The notes: generated from the sequence alone by a model not told the origin. DNA of 64,000 nucleotides from CADEFX01 sp963806735 (GCA_963806735.1 CAWEBE010000081.1:1-64000), one strand, 5' to 3'. Positions 26,003 through 35,780 are shown, counted from the first letter of the stretch. Made by a program: numbers and translations.

Positions 26003-27181
26003 TCATGGCACGGATAGGTTTTTTGCATTCGCGGCCGTACCAAGTGCACCAGCCACCCATGTATTGTGGATTTGCATGCAACCGGGCGTGAAGGCGACAA
26101 GATCGGCGCGATAGCCAGGCGCAATCCTACCGAGACCCCCCCCGAGGCCGAGAAAATTAGCCGGCTCCGCAGAGGCAAAGCGCAGCGCTTGTGTTAGAGG
26201 CACGCCGAGCAGCGCAATGCAGTTCCGCACGGCCGATGCCATGTCGAGATGGGCGCCGGCGAGCGTGCCGTCGGCCCTGGTGCAGCGACCATCGCGCAGG
26301 CCGATCTCCTGGCCGTAGAGCATGAATGTAGAGCGGCTGCCACCCACCGTCGACATCGCATCGGTGACGAGCATCGGCCGCGCGGCGCCCCGAAGCGCCA
26401 GGCGCAGCATGGCAGGGTCCACGTGGTGACCATCGACGATCATGCCGAACCACGCATCCGGCGCCTCAAGCGCGGCGACGGCCGGGCCAGGCTCGCGGCT
26501 TTCCGGCTGGCGCGTTGCGTTGAAGAGGTGTGTGAAGCCCGTGAGTCCGTCGGCCAGCGCTGCCTTGGTCTGCGCGTAGGTTGCCATGGAGTGTCCGAGC
26601 GAGATCCGAACGCCAGCCTTGGCGAGTTGCGCTATGAAGCCGATAGGGACCTGCTCGGGCGCGAGCGTGACGAGCGTGACGCCTGTCTGCGCCGCGATCA
26701 GTAACTCGACGTCCTCGAGGGTGGGACGCCGGAGCATCGCGGGATCGTGCACGCCCGGCTTTTGCGGCGACAGGAATGGCCCTTCGAGGTGGATGCCGAG
26801 GACGCTCGGGTTGGTGGGCACGGCCTGCTGCACGGCGTCGAGCGCGGCCCGCATCTTGGCTGGCGTATCGCTGATCAGGGTGGGCAGCAGCGCAGTCGTC
26901 CCGAATCTCCGGTGCGCCCGCGCGATGGCCGCGATTGCATCGGGTGTCGGGTCATCGTTGAACAGCACGTCGCCCCCCCCGTTCACCTGAACATCGATGA
27001 AGCCGGGCGCGAGCCAGGCGCCTTCCGGGAGCATCTGTGCCGGGACTGCTGCAGGTAATTCGGACAGGGGCAGGAGCGCCGCGACGTGGTGCCCCTCGAT
27101 CACCACCGCGCAATCGTGGTGCAGGTCCGAGCCGTCGAAGACCGTGCCGGCTGCAACCGCGTGCTGGTCCGAAGCGCTCAT
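26003..27181 (-). CDS. nagA: N-acetylglucosamine-6-phosphate deacetylase
   Basis: 392 residues from the ATG at 27181, which overlaps the stop of the SIS gene as ATGA. NagA motifs are LAPGFIDVQVNGGGDVLFND, the metal Glu in GIHLEGPFL, the His in ISLGHS and THLFNA, and the catalytic Asp in MLVTDAMSTVGG. It removes the acetyl group of GlcNAc-6-P to give GlcN-6-P. It acts with the kinase, the SIS deaminase and MurQ on sugars from cell-wall turnover. Because the upstream gene is frameshifted, the raw reading frame fuses the two proteins; I treat that as an artefact. Confidence 0.93.
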   Translation of the reverse strand: MSASDQHAVAAGTVFDGSDLHHDCAVVIEGHHVAALLPLSELPAAVPAQMLPEGAWLAPGFIDVQVNGGGDVLFNDDPTPDAIAAIARAHRRFGTTALLPTLISDTPAKMRAALDAVQQAVPTNPSVLGIHLEGPFLSPQKPGVHDPAMLRRPTLEDVELLIAAQTGVTLVTLAPEQVPIGFIAQLAKAGVRISLGHSMATYAQTKAALADGLTGFTHLFNATRQPESREPGPAVAALEAPDAWFGMIVDGHHVDPAMLRLALRGAARPMLVTDAMSTVGGSRSTFMLYGQEIGLRDGRCTRADGTLAGAHLDMASAVRNCIALLGVPLTQALRFASAEPANFLGLGGGLGRIAPGYRADLVAFTPGCMQIHNTWVAGALGTAANAKNLSVP

Positions 27182-28246
27182 CGGGTGCGCGTGACTTTCC
27201 GCAGGTGGCGCGGCCGATCGACATCGGTGCCAAGCCGCTCCGCGAGGTGGATGAGCATGGCATAGAAGCTCTGGATCAGGCAGACCGCGTCGGTCTCCGG
27301 ATGGTCGGGCGCGAGCGCGGGGAGGCGTCCAGCGCCGGAAGTGCCTGAACTCGGTGCTGAACAGCGCGGTGTCTTTTTCTTCGAGGCTGATTGCGAGCTG
27401 GCGCATCCCCTGCACCGCGGCATCGGTCGGCATGAACATCAGAATTGGGTAGCTCGGCGCGATCATGGCCACCGGCCCGTGCAGGAACTCCGCGCCGCTG
27501 AAGGCTTCGGCATGCAGCCTGCATGTTTCCTTGAGCTTGAGCGAGGCTTCGCGGGCGATGGCGAGCGTCGGCCCGCGACCGATCGCGACCAGGCTCTTGG
27601 TTCCGACCAGCGTGTCCACCAGCCCGCTCCAATCGAGCTCAGCCGCGGCAGTCAACCGATCCGGCAGCCGCTCGACGGCGCTGCCGAGACCCGCGTCGTC
27701 TGTCCAGGACGCGACCAGGCGCAACAGTACGGCGAGCGTCGCGACGAACGTCTTGCTCGCGGCAACGCTAAGCTCCGGACCGGCGCCGACCGGCAATACG
27801 ATGTCGCTTGCCGGGACCAGCGGGCCATCGGTGGCATTGACGACGGCAACGGTGAGTGCGCCCGCCGCCCTGGCGCTCAAGGCCAAGGCGACGAGATCGT
27901 CGCTCCTTCCCGATTGCGAGATGGCCAGAAACAGCTGGTTCTCGAGGCGCAACCGCCTGCCGTAGACGCTGGCGATGTTGGGCGCAGCCTCGGCGACGGG
28001 GATGCCGATATAGCGCTCGATCAAGTGCTTGCCGAAGGTCGCCGCATGGGCCGAGCTGCCGCGGGCACATGTGACGACCACCTGCGGCGGCCGGCGTTTC
28101 AGCCGCCCGACAAGCTCCGCCAACGGCTCCGCCAGGCCTTGCAGCTGGCCGCTGACCGCCGCCGGAGCCTCTGCAATCTCGCGTGCCATCGTCACGTCGG
28201 CGTCGCTCCTGCACTCCTTCGCCATGGGCACAATGACCTTGCGCAT
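27178..28246 (-). CDS. SIS-domain glucosamine-6-phosphate deaminase (NagB-II type), frameshifted
   Basis: 355 residues if one extra base near 27346 is removed. Two SIS domains: TCARGSSAHAATFGKHLIER and LAISQSGRSDDLVAL in the first, LVAIGRGPTLAIAREASLKL in the second. The end DRPRHLRKVTRTR is typical of the NagB-II group. It converts GlcN-6-P to Fru-6-P and ammonia, like GlmS without its glutaminase half. The ATG at 28246 shares bases with the stop of the kinase gene (TGATG). Without correction the frame runs on into nagA. NagB-II is the favoured label; an AgaS-type deaminase is a less likely reading. Confidence 0.85.
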
Positions 28247-29133
28247 CAGCTCGTCGGGACCGCCGCTCTGGCCTCAGCCCGAGCGAGCCACAGAGCACCT
28301 GCGAGCGCATCGGCCGCGGCCGGCACCAGGTGGCGCTTCGTGTCCCGGCTCAGCCACGGGCCGATACTCGACGACAGGCCGCCGGCCAACGCCACCCTCC
28401 CCACGCCGATCGCGCCGAGCCGCGCAGCCAGCACATCGATATGTGCCGCGGCGAGCTGCATGAGCTCGCAACCCGCCGGGTCGTCCTGGCACGCGTACTG
28501 GACCACGAGGGGCGCGAGCGCCGCAAACTCGCGCGGCTTGGCCGAGCCCATCCAGCGCACGATGGCATGGGGATCGGAGTTGAACTCCTCGAACACGCCA
28601 CGCAGCAGGCCGGTCCAGACCGCACGCCCGTCATAGGCCCACAACACGCGGCGTACAACCTCGCAACCGAGCCACGCGCCGCTGCCCTCGTCGGAAATCG
28701 GGAAACCCCAACCGCCCACGCGATGATGCAGCCGCGCTAGCGTCGCCCAAGCCACCGTGCCGGTGCCGATGATGATGATCCCTCCGTCCGCGCCGCGATG
28801 CGCTCCCACGCAAGCGGCATGGGCGTCCGTCGTCACAATCGTCTGCCGGAACGGGTGCGGAAAATTCTCCACCACCTCGAGCTCGACGGGTTCCGTAGCC
28901 CCCGCCAGGGCGAGGCAAGCGATGATGGGTTGGCTGTCGAGGCCGAGCTCGGCCTCGGCCAGGCACTGGCCGGTGGCAGCGAGTACCGCCTTCATGCTGT
29001 CGTCTACGCCCAAGCGAATGTTGGCGGGACCCGCCGTACCCTCGCCGAGAACGGCGCCCGAGCCGTCGCACAGGCGGGCGCGGCACTGGGTGCCGCCGCC
29101 GTCGACCCCGAGAAATAGGAGGGCACCGTCCAC
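28246..29133 (-). CDS. nagK: BadF/BadG-type N-acetylhexosamine kinase
   Basis: 295 residues from a GTG at 29133 with AGGAT upstream. ASKHA fold: the first phosphate loop LFLGVDGGGTQCRARL, the second phosphate loop IIIIGTGTVAWATL, then GGWGFPISDEGSGAWLG and the adenosine loop ALAGGLSSSI. It phosphorylates GlcNAc and/or MurNAc with ATP. GlcNAc fits NagA and the deaminase, while the divergent murQ would also need MurNAc-6-P, so a dual kinase is possible. The gene name is the closest guess. Confidence 0.85.
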   Translation of the reverse strand: MDGALLFLGVDGGGTQCRARLCDGSGAVLGEGTAGPANIRLGVDDSMKAVLAATGQCLAEAELGLDSQPIIACLALAGATEPVELEVVENFPHPFRQTIVTTDAHAACVGAHRGADGGIIIIGTGTVAWATLARLHHRVGGWGFPISDEGSGAWLGCEVVRRVLWAYDGRAVWTGLLRGVFEEFNSDPHAIVRWMGSAKPREFAALAPLVVQYACQDDPAGCELMQLAAAHIDVLAARLGAIGVGRVALAGGLSSSIGPWLSRDTKRHLVPAAADALAGALWLARAEARAAVPTS

Positions 29134-29215
29134 TTGTGATCCTCGCCTGCCATGCTCATTTATGAACGATCGCGGTGAAATCCAAATGATGGCAGCGACT
29201 TGTCTGCTTTGAGCG

Positions 29216-30112
29216 ATGGAAACCGAGCGCGTAAGCCCACGTTATTCCGGCATCGACGTCTGGGACCCTGCGGACGTCCTGGACGCGATGATCGAAGCCC
29301 AGTTCTGCGCAGTCGCCGCGGTGCGCGCTGTCCGGCCGGCGATCGAGCGGGCGGCACTGGCGATGGAAGCTCGACTGCGGCATCAGGGCCGCCTCATCTA
29401 CGCAGGCGCCGGCACCTCCGGCCGACTGGCGGTGCAGGATGGCGCCGAGCTGATGCCGACATTCAGCTGGCCCCCCGAGCGGCTGCTGCTGCTGATCGCC
29501 GGTGGCGACAAGGCCATGGTCCGCGCGGTGGAGGGCGCTGAAGACGAGATCGGGCAGGCCAGGGAGCTTGTGGCCCGCCACGGCGTCGGCCCGCACGACG
29601 CCATGATTGCCGTGGCGGCAAGCGGGACGACGCCGTTCACGCTCGCGTGCCTGCGTGAGGCACGAGCGTGCCGGGCATTGACGGTCGGCATTGCCAGCAA
29701 CCGCGGCACGCCGCTCCTCGATGAGGCCGAGCACCCGATCCTTCTTGAAACTGGGCCGGAGCCGATTGCCGGCTCGACGCGCATGAACGCCGGGACCGCG
29801 CAGCGCATCACCCTCAATGTGCTGTCCTCCTTGCTCATGATCCGGCTCGGCCGGGTGTACAAAGGCCTGATGGTTGAGGTCAGCGCCTCGAACGCCAAGC
29901 TGGCCTTGCGGCGGGAGGCGATGCTGCTCAGCCTCACCGGCCGGAGCACGGAGGAGGTGCGCGAGGCGCTCGCACGCTCGCGCGGCAACGTGAAGCTCGC
30001 GGTGCTGCTGCTTGAAGGATGTGATTTGGATACGGCGCGGAGCGCTCTCGACCGAGTCGATGGGCGACTCGGGGCGGCAATCGCCCTTCTCGTGCAACAG
30101 CGCGCCTCGTAG
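29216..30112 (+). CDS. murQ: N-acetylmuramic acid 6-phosphate etherase
   Basis: 298 residues, normal length. SIS fold with GRLIYAGAGTSGRLAVQDGA and AVEGAEDE, which hold the two catalytic Glu regions, and SGTTPFTLACL, then PEPIAGSTRMNAGTAQRITL. It cleaves the lactyl ether of MurNAc-6-P to give GlcNAc-6-P and D-lactate. The product feeds NagA next door, so the divergent cluster makes a complete MurNAc/GlcNAc recycling route to Fru-6-P. The start at 29216 has only a weak ribosome site. Confidence 0.94.
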   Translation: METERVSPRYSGIDVWDPADVLDAMIEAQFCAVAAVRAVRPAIERAALAMEARLRHQGRLIYAGAGTSGRLAVQDGAELMPTFSWPPERLLLLIAGGDKAMVRAVEGAEDEIGQARELVARHGVGPHDAMIAVAASGTTPFTLACLREARACRALTVGIASNRGTPLLDEAEHPILLETGPEPIAGSTRMNAGTAQRITLNVLSSLLMIRLGRVYKGLMVEVSASNAKLALRREAMLLSLTGRSTEEVREALARSRGNVKLAVLLLEGCDLDTARSALDRVDGRLGAAIALLVQQRAS

Positions 30113-30319
30113 TCAATTTTCCGCCAGGTCTTGTTCAGCAATAATATGGGTGCTGCCTGGCTGTGGAATATCGCAGAGAGGGGCGATACGCTGCGGCTTG
30201 ATCTCACGGCCAGCAACCGGGCATCTGCAATTACCTTTCGTATCCGAGATGGCGTTTCGGTCGATGGCGCCAGCGGTACATCGAGCACCACGTCGACCTG
30301 GGATACGCCTGATAGAGCA

Positions 30320-31132
30320 ATGTCTGCATCTGACAAGGTCTTCGCCGGATCGATCCCGAAGGTGTACGACGATTACCTCGTACCGCTGATTTTCGCAGGC
30401 TTCGCCGAGGATCTCGCGCAGAAAGTTGCCTCTTTTTCGCCTGCGACGGTGCTCGAGACGGCCGCTGGCACCGGTGTCGTGACGCGCGCGCTGGCTGCTA
30501 AGCTTGCTGCCGACGCTCGGTATGTGGTGACAGACCTCAATCGGCCGATGCTCGATCATGCAGCACAGCGACAAGGCGAGGATCGACGTATCACTTGGCA
30601 GCAGGCAGACGCGCTCGCCTTGCCATTTCCCGATGCACAGTTTGATGTCGTCTGCTGTCAGTTCGGGGTAATGTTTTTCCCCGATCGCGCAAAGGGGTAT
30701 CTAGAAGCCAAACGGATCCTCAAACCCGGCGGAACCTTCGTCTTCAACGTCTGGGATCGTATCGACGAAAACATATTCGCGCATGAGGTCACCATCGCGC
30801 TCGCCGAAGTATTTCCGGACGATCCGCCGCGGTTCCTGGCGAGGACGCCACACGGCTACCACAACGAGAGGCTGATCGAGGACGAATTGAGGTTGGCAGG
30901 ATTTTCCCGTGTAGCGATCGAGAAGAGGATCGAGCAGAGCCGCGCGCCGTCCCCTCACCACCCAGCAATTGCCTACTGCCAGGGGACCCCGCTCAGAAAT
31001 GAGATCGAGGCTCGAGGAGCAGATGGGCTGCAAGCCGCGACGGAGCATGCGGCAGCAGCGATTACGAGGCTCCATGGTAGCGGCGAGGTGACTGCCAAAA
31101 TCCAGGGGCTTGTGGTCATGGCAACAAAATAG
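30320..31132 (+). CDS. SAM-dependent class I methyltransferase
   Basis: 270 residues from the ATG at 30320, where the Rossmann-domain homology starts; the ORF is open from 30131. Motif I is VLETAAGTGVVTRALA, followed by VVTDLNRPMLDHA, QQADALALPFPDAQFDVVCC and RILKPGGTFVFNVWD. It belongs to the UbiE/Methyltransf_11 type. The substrate is unknown. There is no functional link to the neighbouring amino-sugar genes that I can see. Confidence 0.88.
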   Translation: MSASDKVFAGSIPKVYDDYLVPLIFAGFAEDLAQKVASFSPATVLETAAGTGVVTRALAAKLAADARYVVTDLNRPMLDHAAQRQGEDRRITWQQADALALPFPDAQFDVVCCQFGVMFFPDRAKGYLEAKRILKPGGTFVFNVWDRIDENIFAHEVTIALAEVFPDDPPRFLARTPHGYHNERLIEDELRLAGFSRVAIEKRIEQSRAPSPHHPAIAYCQGTPLRNEIEARGADGLQAATEHAAAAITRLHGSGEVTAKIQGLVVMATK

Positions 31133-31647
31133 TTTGCCGGTTCAATTCGTCCCTTCGAGCCAGCCGACCATTCCAGCCACCTCGATGACCACAAGCAGGT
31201 GTGCAGCAACGTCACCCTCATAGTCGGTCGCCATTGGCGCGGGCTCACTGCCTATGCGGGGGCACATACTTGGCGTAAGAAGCTCGCGCAATCGCACGAA
31301 TCCGCGGAACGTCATTTAGGCTGGCAGTGCGGATCGTTGGCAGGTCGTTTGGCGCTTTCATTGGCATCGGGATCCTACCCAAGGGGACGAGGATTCCGAT
31401 GTACTTACTTCCGCTTCTGGCACCGGATTGCCGTACTCTCAGCTCGTAAGGGCAGATCGGACTCAGAACTCCTTCCGTTGCAACGCGGGCTCGTTGACCG
31501 CAACATCACTCCGGCGGAGGGATGTACAAAAAGCGAGCATCAATCTCATGGACCTAGAAACCCTGCGCACCGAATTGGGCCTCATGCGACGGCGTCGAGG
31601 TGCGTCGTGCAGGAAGGGTTCGACAAGAAGATTTGCCGACTGCCTGA
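31133..31647. other. Gene-free stretch
   Basis: No convincing coding sequence, tRNA or terminator was seen. Short ORFs in this stretch have no protein character. Confidence 0.5.
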
Positions 31648-32052
31648 TTATGGAGACATCTCTCCGATGTCGATCGTGGCAATTGATCTGCATGCCGCCG
31701 TCGCCGGGTTGTATTGTGCGCGCACCATACCTTGCCTTCTGACTGCTTCTGTCTGCGCCTCGGCAAGTGTTCGACCGGTGACCAGAATACTTTGATCCTG
31801 GCATAGCACCGCAACCACCCAGCCTTGCTGAACTGCGACAAACATTGACCCACAGTCGTTGATCCGGCGCGCAACTCGCCGGCAATCCACGGCTGCGAGC
31901 GCAACGGCTTTGCCGCGTGAATGGTGAACTCCGACACCCATTGATCCGTCACGCGCAAGCGTGACGGCCGTCCAAAGTGATTCTGACGCCAAGATCGGCT
32001 GCTGTAACGCAGCCATTATTGCAACCGTCGCGACCATATGGCCTTTGCTCAT
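31648..32052 (-). CDS. Exported DUF4189-like protein
   Basis: 134 residues from the ATG at 32052 (GGGAG upstream). A hydrophobic start (MVATVAIMAALQQPILAS) is a probable signal peptide. The body has the spaced pattern of DUF4189-like domains: RDGSMGVGVHHSRGKAVALA, a Cys in AVDCRRV, NDCGSMFVAVQQGWVV and GRTLAEAQTEAVRRQG. Probably periplasmic or surface-located. Function unknown. The family assignment is by pattern and could be wrong. Confidence 0.6.
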   Translation of the reverse strand: MSKGHMVATVAIMAALQQPILASESLWTAVTLARDGSMGVGVHHSRGKAVALAAVDCRRVARRINDCGSMFVAVQQGWVVAVLCQDQSILVTGRTLAEAQTEAVRRQGMVRAQYNPATAACRSIATIDIGEMSP

Positions 32053-32522
32053 CGCCTGCTCCCGGGCATCGGGACACAGTCTGAGCAACCAAGCGTAAGC
32101 CGCGCGTGATCTGATCGTTAAGCTGTTGCTGACAGCGAGGACCCACTCAGCCTCGCTTCCTCATCGGCATGTGTGGCTACATCCACCCAAGCTTTCCTTT
32201 TCACCGGCCGCCGATCAGCTTTTTTCCCTACTGCTGCCCGCGTCAGGCCGCGGTCGTGAACGAAGCACAACAGGCACAGAGTGCCTCGGTTGCCTTTCCT
32301 TGTTTGGCCTTTTCGTATACACGGCCTCGTCTTCTGATGGCAGGCCGTATCGTGGATTATGGATGCGTCCCGATACTTGCCTTCAAATGGCCTACCAATG
32401 AACGACCATGCGACTTGCGGTATTGAGGTCCGTCTATCACCGCGTCCATTGGTGCCTCCCATTCAACGGCTTTGGGATCGGAGCGACTGATAAGATACAC
32501 TGCTGCAACGGAGGAACTGGTC
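32053..32522. other. Gene-free stretch
   Basis: No convincing gene. The start of the next gene has GGAGGAA just inside the right end. Confidence 0.5.
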
Positions 32523-33314
32523 ATGGCCATCTCTCAGCTCGACAAAGGCAATACGTTTCGGGCGCTCCATGAAGGCCCGCGCGCCTTTGTCATCGCCAAC
32601 GCTTGGGACGCTGGATCGACGCGCATTCTCGCCGGTCTTGGCTTTGCAGCGATCGCCACCTCGAGCGGTGCATCCGCAGGCGTGTACGGCACGCACGACG
32701 GCGGGATCACGCGAGACCAGGCGCTCGCGCATGCCCGCGCCATCGTCAGTGCGACTGATCTTCCCGTCTCCGCGGATCTCGAAAGCGGCTTCGGCCAGAG
32801 GCCAGAGGACGTAGCCGAGACATATGTTTCAGCCGCGGCCGTTGGGCTCGTCGGCGCCACGCTCGAAGACGCTACGCCCGGACGTGACAAGGACAAACCG
32901 CTCTTCGACATCGGTGAGGCGATCGAGCGTGTCGCTGCCGCTGTTGGGGCGACGCGCAAACTTGGATTCCCGTTCATGCTCACCGCGCGTGCCGAAGGAT
33001 TTCTTCGCGGCAACACCAACCTCGACGATGCGATCAAGCGTCTCCAAGCCTACGAGAAGGCGGGGGCAGATGTCCTGATGGCGCCTGGGTTGCCGGACCT
33101 CGCGTCGGTGAAGGCCATTTGCGCCGCCATTTCGAAGCCCTTCAATTTCATGGTCGGCATTCCGGGCAAATCGTTCTGCGTCGCCGAATTGGAGGCAGTG
33201 GGTGTGCGCCGCATCAGCCTCGCCGGCTCGCTCTACCGCGCAGCAATGGCAGGGCTCGTCGCCGCCGCAAAGGAGGTGAAGGACAAGGGCACGTTCGGAT
33301 ACATCGAAAGATAG
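32523..33314 (+). CDS. Isocitrate lyase / PEP phosphomutase family protein
   Basis: 263 residues from the ATG at 32523 with GGAGGAA at a good distance. Order of features: FVIANAWDAGSTRILAGLGF, ATSSGASAGVYG, PVSADLESGFGQRPEDVAET (metal-site Asp-x-Glu), GLVGATLEDAT and FMLTARAEGFLRG, then VGIPGKSF. The family cleaves or forms C-C or P-C bonds in alpha-hydroxy or oxo acids (oxaloacetase, methylisocitrate lyase, PEP mutase). The Cys-containing loop (KKCGH) of true isocitrate and methylisocitrate lyases is not seen, so this is the 'carboxyvinyl-carboxyphosphonate mutase-like' group and the substrate cannot be assigned. Confidence 0.86.
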   Translation: MAISQLDKGNTFRALHEGPRAFVIANAWDAGSTRILAGLGFAAIATSSGASAGVYGTHDGGITRDQALAHARAIVSATDLPVSADLESGFGQRPEDVAETYVSAAAVGLVGATLEDATPGRDKDKPLFDIGEAIERVAAAVGATRKLGFPFMLTARAEGFLRGNTNLDDAIKRLQAYEKAGADVLMAPGLPDLASVKAICAAISKPFNFMVGIPGKSFCVAELEAVGVRRISLAGSLYRAAMAGLVAAAKEVKDKGTFGYIER

Positions 33315-33372
33315 CTGCCGATAGCCGAACTCTTCAGATCGGGGAGAACGCTCCCTGCATCGAACATCAGGC

Positions 33373-33545
33373 TCACGCGCCCATCTGGAATTTGCCGAAC
33401 CCGCCGTAGTTCAAGCCCACGACGAAGCCCTGCCGTCCCAAGAGCGCTTTTCCTCTGTCGTGCCGGTCCGCGCGGATTGGGTTCCCAAAGCCGCCCTCGA
33501 CAATGGCCGGGTTGCTGGTGGCTCCAAGTCGTTCAGCGCCGTCGC
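33373..33545 (-). pseudogene. Possible C-terminal gene fragment
   Basis: The minus strand reads, without a good start, a protein-like tail ending GRQGFVVGLNYGGFGKFQMG and a stop at 33373-33375. The aromatic-alternating end resembles the last strand of a beta-barrel. It may be a truncated gene. Evidence is weak. Confidence 0.3.
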
Positions 33546-33603
33546 CTGACGAACCCTGGAAAGGCGGTATCGCGCCGTCGCAGTGGCAGGCGTGGCGACG
33601 GCG

Positions 33604-34674
33604 CTATCGCTTGGTCTGGTACCCCTCGAAAGCACTGGCTGACTGCAGAGCCTCCTTCGTCGCATCCATGACAATGCGGCGGCCGCCGGCTCTGGGCTCG
33701 AGCTGGAGCGCGGCGAACGGCACGGCCACATCCTTGTCGCCGATGCCGAGATAGCGGCCCACGTTGATGATAGCCCCAGCCATCTTGCCATCCGGCCCGA
33801 TCAGGATGTCCTTGATGGTGCCGATCCTCTCGTCTGCCTTGTTGTAGAGGTCCTGGCCAACGTAGTCGTTGGGAGCGCTGCCAATTGACACCCAGTTGTC
33901 GGGAGCCCTCGCCAGATAGAGGCGCGATGGCTCGGGAGTGGACTGGGAGGTCTTGACCGGATCGACGGCTTGGTGGGCGCTCGGCAGCAGGGACCAGAGC
34001 AGGCCTCCCAGCAGTAGTGCACCCAGAGCCCAGTACGGCCAGCTCGCACTGCGAGTATCCTCCGCCATCTGCCGCATGCTGGGCTGACTTTGGGCCACAC
34101 GAGGCTTGTCGTAAGTGCGATGCTCGGATGTTTCGGTCGAGCCGATGCCGTCCTTGTTGAGTGCCTGGGACAGCCCGGGCGGCATCGCGTCGGCGATCTG
34201 ATCCTTCTGTCCCGTCAGCAAGCCGGCAAGACCGTTGGCGTCCAGATTGGCAGCACGCTGCTGACCACCCAGCACACCCATGACCACTGGCGCGAGCAGC
34301 CCCAGCACGGTCTGCGTCGGCCCTTCTCCGATGCCGAGAAATTTGGACACCGTCGCGGCCAGCACACCGGACATGCTGCTACCGAGCAACGATGACAGCA
34401 GGCTGCTGCCTTGCGACGCCATCTGCGCCGGTCCGGTTAGCTTGCTGGCAAGGCTCGTCAGCATGTCAGCTGGTTGTTCTGCAACAGCGTCAGCTAGTTT
34501 CCGTGCGCCACCGGGCTTGTCGGCGACGCTGGTTAGTACGCTGAGGATGGCGGGCACGGCCGCGTTCACTGCACTCTGTGCAACCGAACCGTTGAGACCA
34601 GACGCTGTCGCGATCTTGCCTACGACCTCGGGGGTCAAGTACCGCGCGACGGCCGAGACGATGTTGAACGCCAT
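33604..34674 (-). CDS. DUF937 (YidB-like) - transmembrane - PRC-barrel protein, copy 2
   Basis: 356 residues from the ATG at 34674 (AAAGG upstream). Same plan as 15307-16383: DUF937 region (YLTPEVVGKIATASGLNGSV; FLGIGEGPTQTVLGLLAPVV; NLDANGLAGLLTGQKDQIAD), one membrane helix (YWALGALLLGGLLWSLLPSA) and a PRC-barrel-like end (DLYNKADERIGTIKDILIGP, NVGRYLGIGDKDVAVPFAAL). The intact reading frame here supports the start chosen for copy 1. It is the first of the duplicated envelope/regulator genes at the right end of this segment. Confidence 0.86.
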   Translation of the reverse strand: MAFNIVSAVARYLTPEVVGKIATASGLNGSVAQSAVNAAVPAILSVLTSVADKPGGARKLADAVAEQPADMLTSLASKLTGPAQMASQGSSLLSSLLGSSMSGVLAATVSKFLGIGEGPTQTVLGLLAPVVMGVLGGQQRAANLDANGLAGLLTGQKDQIADAMPPGLSQALNKDGIGSTETSEHRTYDKPRVAQSQPSMRQMAEDTRSASWPYWALGALLLGGLLWSLLPSAHQAVDPVKTSQSTPEPSRLYLARAPDNWVSIGSAPNDYVGQDLYNKADERIGTIKDILIGPDGKMAGAIINVGRYLGIGDKDVAVPFAALQLEPRAGGRRIVMDATKEALQSASAFEGYQTKR

Positions 34675-35171
34675 GGTGGGACCTTTCGTCAGATTGAAGG
34701 CTGAGATGCCGACCGCCGCGAGCATTATGTTTCCGCCGTCGGAGATGCGGGGCGAGTAAAGGTCGGATAGCGGGGCGAGGAGCGATATCGGGGACGTTGC
34801 TGAATTTTCAGCGCTAGAAGCCTGCATGGAAATGAGGGTAAGCCGTCAACCCGCAGGTACTCAGTTGTCCTATCGTCAACTTCGGGCAATTCCAAAACCG
34901 CTGACGCAGTGAGATTGAACAGACCGGATGACCTCCCTTGGCCCCGTTAGGCGTTCAATCCAGCAAGTTCAGGTCATCAACCGATAGGCATCAGGCCCAT
35001 ATGAATTGAAGTTGGTTTGGCTGGGTCACACCCGAGCCTTCAGCCAGCTCGTCTGCACGTCCTTCCCCAAGGCTACGTGTATGGTGTGGCCCTGCTTCCT
35101 CTTGCTGGGATGGGCGTCCGTGACTGCGCCACGGACGCTGGTGCACACGGTAAGCAGCGGCGAGCCTGGCC
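34675..35171. other. Gene-free stretch
   Basis: Upstream region of the DUF937 gene plus about 350 bp without any ORF that looks like a protein. No RNA gene or repeat was recognised. Confidence 0.5.
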
Positions 35172-35780
35172 TCACCACGTCCGGCGCGGGCCGACATCAA
35201 CATGAAACAAGCCGCCGCCGTAGTGCTTCAGACCACCGACTGAACGGTGAGCGCTGAGGTAGGTATGGACTGCCCTCGCGTTGCTATGAATGCGGAAGTC
35301 GGCCGCGCTGCCGCTCAGGTGATATGAGTGCCGTGCTCCGCCTACGGCTGCGTTTCGCGCGACGCTGCGGCAGGTGGAATTGACCGTGACCGGCCCGAAG
35401 GACGCTGCAACCTCGCCAATGACCCGACGCAGGGTTAAATCGAGACAGCCTGACGAGGCAACCCATCGCACGGCTTGGCCGGTCAGGGACGGAGCAGCAC
35501 TAGGTAGCGGCTGTCCATCGTCTTCGAGGCTTGCCAACTGAACGCCAAACCGCTTGTGGCGGGGCGGTACAGCAGAGTCGGGCTCCTGAGTGGTCCGTGC
35601 GGCAACGGTGCTGATCTGCGGAGACACTGCCGCCATGGCTTTGGAGCCGGGCATATTGACCATGAGGATGCACATGAGGCCGAGACCCATGAGGAGCAGG
35701 GTCACCAGGGAAATGCGCCAGACCCTTTCACCGATGGTCTCTATTCTGCCGTGCGCTTTGCAGGTTCTGTCCACTCTCAC
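35172..35780 (-). CDS. Membrane-anchored M15-type peptidase (D-Ala-D-Ala carboxypeptidase-like)
   Basis: 202 residues. One N-terminal membrane helix (ISLVTLLLMGLGLMCILMVN, about 23-42), a Pro/Ser linker, then a peptidase M15A-like domain from about residue 105: RRVIGEVAASFGPVTVNSTC, the zinc ligands in ARHSYHLSGSAADFRI (His and Asp) and the terminal LFHVDVGPRRTW (second His). This resembles YcbK/peptidase M15_3 and VanY-like enzymes that trim peptidoglycan peptides outside the inner membrane. It is next to the amino-sugar recycling and Trp/Gly-rich exported genes, in keeping with an envelope theme. Confidence 0.8.
   Translation of the reverse strand: MRVDRTCKAHGRIETIGERVWRISLVTLLLMGLGLMCILMVNMPGSKAMAAVSPQISTVAARTTQEPDSAVPPRHKRFGVQLASLEDDGQPLPSAAPSLTGQAVRWVASSGCLDLTLRRVIGEVAASFGPVTVNSTCRSVARNAAVGGARHSYHLSGSAADFRIHSNARAVHTYLSAHRSVGGLKHYGGGLFHVDVGPRRTW

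Noticed and set aside
26003..28246. A 747-residue deaminase-deacetylase fusion
   Set aside because: The deaminase C-terminus (DRPRHLRKVTRTR) continues in another frame and stops at the nagA ATG with an ATGA overlap, so two genes and one base slip fit better.
27341..28636. 431-codon plus-strand ORF
   Set aside because: Shadow of the kinase and deaminase genes.
29156..30097. Long antisense ORF over murQ
   Set aside because: murQ motifs are complete on the other strand; this frame shows no family.
31199..31795. Plus-strand ORF in the gap after the methyltransferase
   Set aside because: No ribosome site, no family features, and it overlaps the DUF4189-like gene on the other strand.
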